Source of the DNA: Edaphobacter sp.
Lineage (GTDB): Bacteria > Acidobacteriota > Terriglobia > Terriglobales > Acidobacteriaceae
DNA: 64,000 nt
Assembly (NCBI RefSeq): GCF_028283685.1
Contig: NZ_JAPWKF010000008.1
Span: 310,001 to 374,000, forward strand
Reading direction: 5' to 3'
Program-made: the position numbers and the translations under genes
The notes under the pieces: model-generated
What the model saw: the letters and a program-made list of their open reading frames with translations, nothing else
What the model was told of the DNA's origin: nothing
Database searches by the model: none
In this document: positions 62,301 to 64,000 of the stretch, one piece after another
Layout of the letters: every line of letters starts with the position of its first letter
How positions within the stretch are numbered: position 1 is the first letter of the stretch

Positions 62301-62677
62301 ATCCTGGCGGTCTCGGTATCAGCACGCCGAACGCCGATATCGCTCCGCGCGTCGACCAGATTGCTCCGGTGCAGCTGACCAAGAAGGTCGGTCAGTGGTT
62401 CTCGACCTCATCGTTTGCGCAGGCGTCCGGACACTTCGGTTCCTCGCGCAACGGTATCTTCCTGGGACCGGGGCTTGAGAACTGGGACCTGGGTGCTATC
62501 AAGAACCTTCGCATCAGCGAGCGGTATCGCTTCCAGCTGCGCGGCGAATTCTTCAACGCTTTCAACCACACAAACTTCGCGGGTGTCGATACCAGCATCA
62601 GCGACGTGAACTTCGGCCAGGTGACGAGCACGCATCTTCCGCGCCGTATCCAGCTTGGAGCGAAGCTGTACTTCTAA
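59312..62677 (+). CDS. Oar-like TonB-dependent outer-membrane receptor
   Basis: A 1121-residue receptor with a signal peptide (ends ...NAARAQ). The CarboxypepD_reg domain spans about 28-110 (AGTVTDASGAALPNATIQI). A complete plug follows at about 130-270: RELELSNRNFEQLVTLQPGV, WMVDGADINDSGS and GYGRSGGAQVLVATKRGTNEF. The rest is a barrel, with RAKSKTYFFWSEEWRKV, YNLSLQQEILPSTILEIAYVG and GLTAGLAYTWSKNLTDQS, ending LGAKLYF. It is the longest gene in the window. The upstream ROK regulator and promoter suggest a sugar- or glycan-responsive uptake system. A strong terminator follows. Confidence 0.92.
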   Translation: MRITLWKLCVAGLILFCGFNAARAQELAASLAGTVTDASGAALPNATIQIINVATRSASRTATTDASGSYTVTNLQPATYNVTIAAAGFKSFSVQNVVLFVAQKRTVNAALQTGSVDQAVTVQADGMAVETLSSEQAGTISGTQVRELELSNRNFEQLVTLQPGVVSGLGDETGFGLNNTTTLSVNGARASSNNWMVDGADINDSGSNTTLLNVPSIDAIQEFTLERGSYDAGYGRSGGAQVLVATKRGTNEFHGDAYEFVRNDILNANTYFGNQTDTPRGIERYNNFGFTLGGPLYIPHLLDRAKSKTYFFWSEEWRKVSSPTTNSVTAATQAQLNGIVSGQVTGAPAGCVTYDSTLNQSTINPSCYSANAKVYLTNVFNKFPANNSGNYVSTFSSLNNFRQDIVRIDHDFGEKLHVFARGMEDDTPENFPTGLWTGANYPGLVNTSVNAPGYNVVANATYTITPSMVNELELVYAQGSIRATLNGAANDPSVLGSLTQNTAYADPYGRIPTITFTGGTITGLSQGSAPYNERNLDRTLFDNFSLTKGRHSIRTGFTVSQMLKTENASGGNPSFNFNTWSDFLLGNANLYQQANRDVVPDLRYYNLEAYAQDDIKINRRLTINLGLRWSYFPSPTDAKDTLNNFVPSLYNASLAPAIDSDGNFAANQTIVPSTYTNGLIFPAGSACTAAQAVSSGVTCSPYGSRVNPNSNKNFAPRVGFAFDPYGNGKTSIRGGFGIFFDRTLNGIWEQNAFGNPPLVQTTTMNDTSFDHPLQGTSVQSLAPNHLTLTGNPMFKVPSYASYNLSLQQEILPSTILEIAYVGSMGRHSLGELDMNQPTLAARAANPTANVNAVRPYLGYSYFQARVPMFTSNYNSLQISVNHRITHGLTAGLAYTWSKNLTDQSTDRGAANTNTYNPKMDYGPSSMNTPHIFIANYVYQLPFYSEQHGFKGRVLGGWEISGITTFESGQSASVTQAVDPFACVTPDNSTTGCVAGTYPGGLGISTPNADIAPRVDQIAPVQLTKKVGQWFSTSSFAQASGHFGSSRNGIFLGPGLENWDLGAIKNLRISERYRFQLRGEFFNAFNHTNFAGVDTSISDVNFGQVTSTHLPRRIQLGAKLYF

Positions 62678-62707
62678 CCGCTGCTGCACAACTGAAGCTG
62701 AACAATG

Positions 62708-62738
62708 AAAGAAGCCCGCCGATGAAGCGGGCTTCTTT
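62708..62738 (+). terminator. Intrinsic terminator of the third receptor gene
   Basis: A perfect 12-bp stem (aaagaagcccgc at 62708-62719 with gcgggcttcttt at 62727-62738) and a 7-nt loop, followed by tattt. It starts 30 nt past the stop. The opposite strand also has a run of A then T, so it may serve the convergent gene as well. Confidence 0.88.
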
Positions 62739-62788
62739 TATTTGCAGGCTGAGTGTGGCCGACGTATTGATGGAACGGATTGACTGAT

Positions 62789-63811
62789 CTAGCGCCAGCC
62801 GAGTGCGGGAGCAACCGTCGTCAGGATTGCTTCCATAACGTGCACGTTGTAGGCGACGCCAAGCTGGTTCGGGATTGTGAGCAACAGAGTATCGGCCTCG
62901 GCGATGGCCTCGTCCTTTCGTAACTGTTCGATCAGGGCATCGGGTTCGGCGGCGTAGCTGCGGCCGAAGATCGCTCGCGTGGTGGCATCGATGAAGCCGA
63001 CCTGGTCCTGGTCATTTCCGCTCTGACCGAAGTAAGCGCGATCGAGGTCATTTACCAGCGCGAAGATGCTGCGGCTTACCGAGATGCGTGGCGTGCGAGT
63101 GTGGCCAGCCTCTTTCCAGGCCGCACGAAAGGCGCGGATCTGCGCTGCCTGCTGGATATGGAAGGGCTCGCCGGTCTCGTCGTCTTTGAGCGTCGAGCTT
63201 TGCAGGTTCATGCCCAGCTTTGCTGCCCAGATTGCAGTTGCATTGGAGCCTGCTCCCCACCAGATGCGTTCGCGCAGGCCTTCAGAGTGTGGCTCGAGGC
63301 GAAGCAGACCGGGCGGGTTGGCGAACATCGGGCGAGGATTGGGCTGGGCGAAGCCTTCGCCGCGCAGCAGCTCGAGAAACGTCTCCGCGTGCCTGCGTCC
63401 CATGTCGGCATCACTCTCTCCTTCTGCCGGACGATAGCCGAAATAGCGCCAGCCCTCGATGACCTGCTCGGGAGAACCGCGGCTGATTCCCAGCTGGAGG
63501 CGGCCTCCTGCGATGAGATCCGCTGCAGAAGCATCTTCGGTCATGTAGTGAGGATTCTCATAACGCATGTCGATCACGCCGGTGCCGATCTCGATGGTTC
63601 GCGTGCGCGCTCCAACCGCTGCGAGCAGAGGAAATGGCGAAGCCAGCTGTCGCGCGAAGTGATGAACCCGGAAGTAGGCCCCATCTACGCCCAGGCGCTC
63701 GGCCTCGACGGCCAGGTCAATCGACTGCAGGAGAACATCAGCGGCCGACCTCGCTTGCGATTGTGGTGAGGGAGTCCAATGGCCGAAGGAGAGGAAGCCA
63801 ATTTTCTTCAT
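62789..63811 (-). CDS. LLM-class flavin-dependent oxidoreductase
   Basis: A 340-residue luciferase-like FMN enzyme. Family blocks: KKIGFLSFGHWTP at the start, LGVDGAYFRVHHFARQLASPFPLLAAVG, TIEIGTGVIDMRYENPHYMTEDASAADLIAGGRL, GISRGSPEQV and WWGAGSNATAIWAAKLGMNL. Substrates in this group are mostly unknown; FMNH2 would come from a separate reductase. The start MKKIG is preceded by about 80 nt of unrelated frame, so I chose it. It is monocistronic, followed by the third receptor's terminator. Confidence 0.9.
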   Translation of the reverse strand: MKKIGFLSFGHWTPSPQSQARSAADVLLQSIDLAVEAERLGVDGAYFRVHHFARQLASPFPLLAAVGARTRTIEIGTGVIDMRYENPHYMTEDASAADLIAGGRLQLGISRGSPEQVIEGWRYFGYRPAEGESDADMGRRHAETFLELLRGEGFAQPNPRPMFANPPGLLRLEPHSEGLRERIWWGAGSNATAIWAAKLGMNLQSSTLKDDETGEPFHIQQAAQIRAFRAAWKEAGHTRTPRISVSRSIFALVNDLDRAYFGQSGNDQDQVGFIDATTRAIFGRSYAAEPDALIEQLRKDEAIAEADTLLLTIPNQLGVAYNVHVMEAILTTVAPALGWR

Positions 63812-63894
63812 AGGAATAAGTTTATCGCTGCGCGATGCCGTCGTGCCGTTCTCCGCCGGGCCGCTCCGGTTGTGGCAGAATGGCCGGCACATCT

Positions 63895-63942
63895 ACGAAG
63901 TGTTTAGCCGACGAAGTGTTTAGCCTGCGAAGTGTTTAGCCT
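63895..63942. repeat. Three tandem copies of a 16-bp repeat
   Basis: acgaagtgtttagccg (63895-63910), acgaagtgtttagcct (63911-63926) and gcgaagtgtttagcct (63927-63942): three head-to-tail 16-bp units with one or two differences. A fourth partial unit begins gcggtgag. They lie upstream of the flavin monooxygenase on its 5' side and ahead of a possible ATG at 63993 that runs off the window, so they may belong to a divergent control region. Confidence 0.85.
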
Positions 63943-64000
63943 GCGGTGAGACGGAGGCGGTGGCTCCGCTAAACTGGAATAACGGAAGCCGTATGTCAGC

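Noticed and set aside
63895..63942. CRISPR array
   Set aside because: The units are 16 bp, directly adjacent, and have no spacers; no cas gene is in the window.

Overview
The window comes from a high-G+C, Gram-negative soil bacterium, most likely an acidobacterium of the Terriglobia (a Terriglobus, Edaphobacter or Granulicella relative; the genus cannot be fixed from sequence alone). The evidence is three giant Oar-like TonB-dependent outer-membrane proteins, a VWFA protein of the acidobacterial TIGR03436 type, an M56/BlaR1 protein fused to a TIGR03435 domain, and a DUF4097 sigma/anti-sigma operon. It is chromosomal: it holds a 5S rRNA gene and core genes (sucC, sucD, ndk, trpD, greB, tdk). 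I found no tRNA, CRISPR array, transposase or phage gene.

Layout. 1-6 kb: the end of an rRNA operon (5S plus terminator), secreted proteins of unknown role, a GH172/DUF2961 protein, a Tat-exported sulfatase and an alkyltransferase-like repair protein. 6-11 kb: a four-gene minus-strand operon of ECF sigma factor, zinc anti-sigma factor, B-box/membrane protein and DUF4097 surface protein. 11-18 kb: sodC, a tannase/feruloyl esterase, a TonB-C protein, tdk, a VOC protein, a deleted M19 dipeptidase remnant, a YbjQ protein and trpD. 18-23 kb: sucC and sucD, separated by a frameshifted TetX-like monooxygenase, then a long hairpin repeat, a 53-residue membrane protein, ndk and an AAC(6')-like acetyltransferase. 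23-28.5 kb: a coiled-coil protein, a GDSL esterase and an ECF42-type sigma factor with two DGPF/YCII proteins, a DHFR-like protein and a recognisable target promoter. 28.5-35 kb: oleate hydratase, aldose epimerase, a two-subunit 3-oxoacid CoA-transferase, polysaccharide deacetylase and greB. 35-37 kb: a low-G+C two-gene island (Fe/2-oxoglutarate oxygenase plus HEPN/zinc-ribbon protein). 37-44 kb: a frameshifted ATP-grasp gene, then a hydroxyacid cluster (tartronate-semialdehyde-reductase-like enzyme, lactate/glycolate permease, LarA-type racemase, glycerate 2-kinase). 44-49 kb: an Oar-like receptor coupled to a PepSY membrane protein, and a secreted protein. 49.6-57.5 kb: the tightly coupled operon blaI - M56/TIGR03435 - Oar-like receptor - VWFA/TIGR03436. 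57.6-64 kb: a ROK regulator, a third Oar-like receptor behind a clear promoter/operator region, and an LLM flavin monooxygenase.

How the genes work together. The gene content suggests a scavenger of polymers and organic acids. Esterases, sulfatase, a glycosidase and large TonB receptors collect substrates. Permease, racemase, reductase and kinase could move 2-hydroxyacids into glycerate metabolism. CoA-transferase and succinyl-CoA synthetase feed the TCA cycle. Three regulatory modules (ECF/ZAS anti-sigma, ECF42/DGPF, BlaI/M56) each sit with their likely targets.

The strongest candidates for an undescribed system are the BlaI-M56/TIGR03435-Oar-VWFA operon, whose four reading frames abut or overlap throughout, and the atypical-composition oxygenase + HEPN pair.
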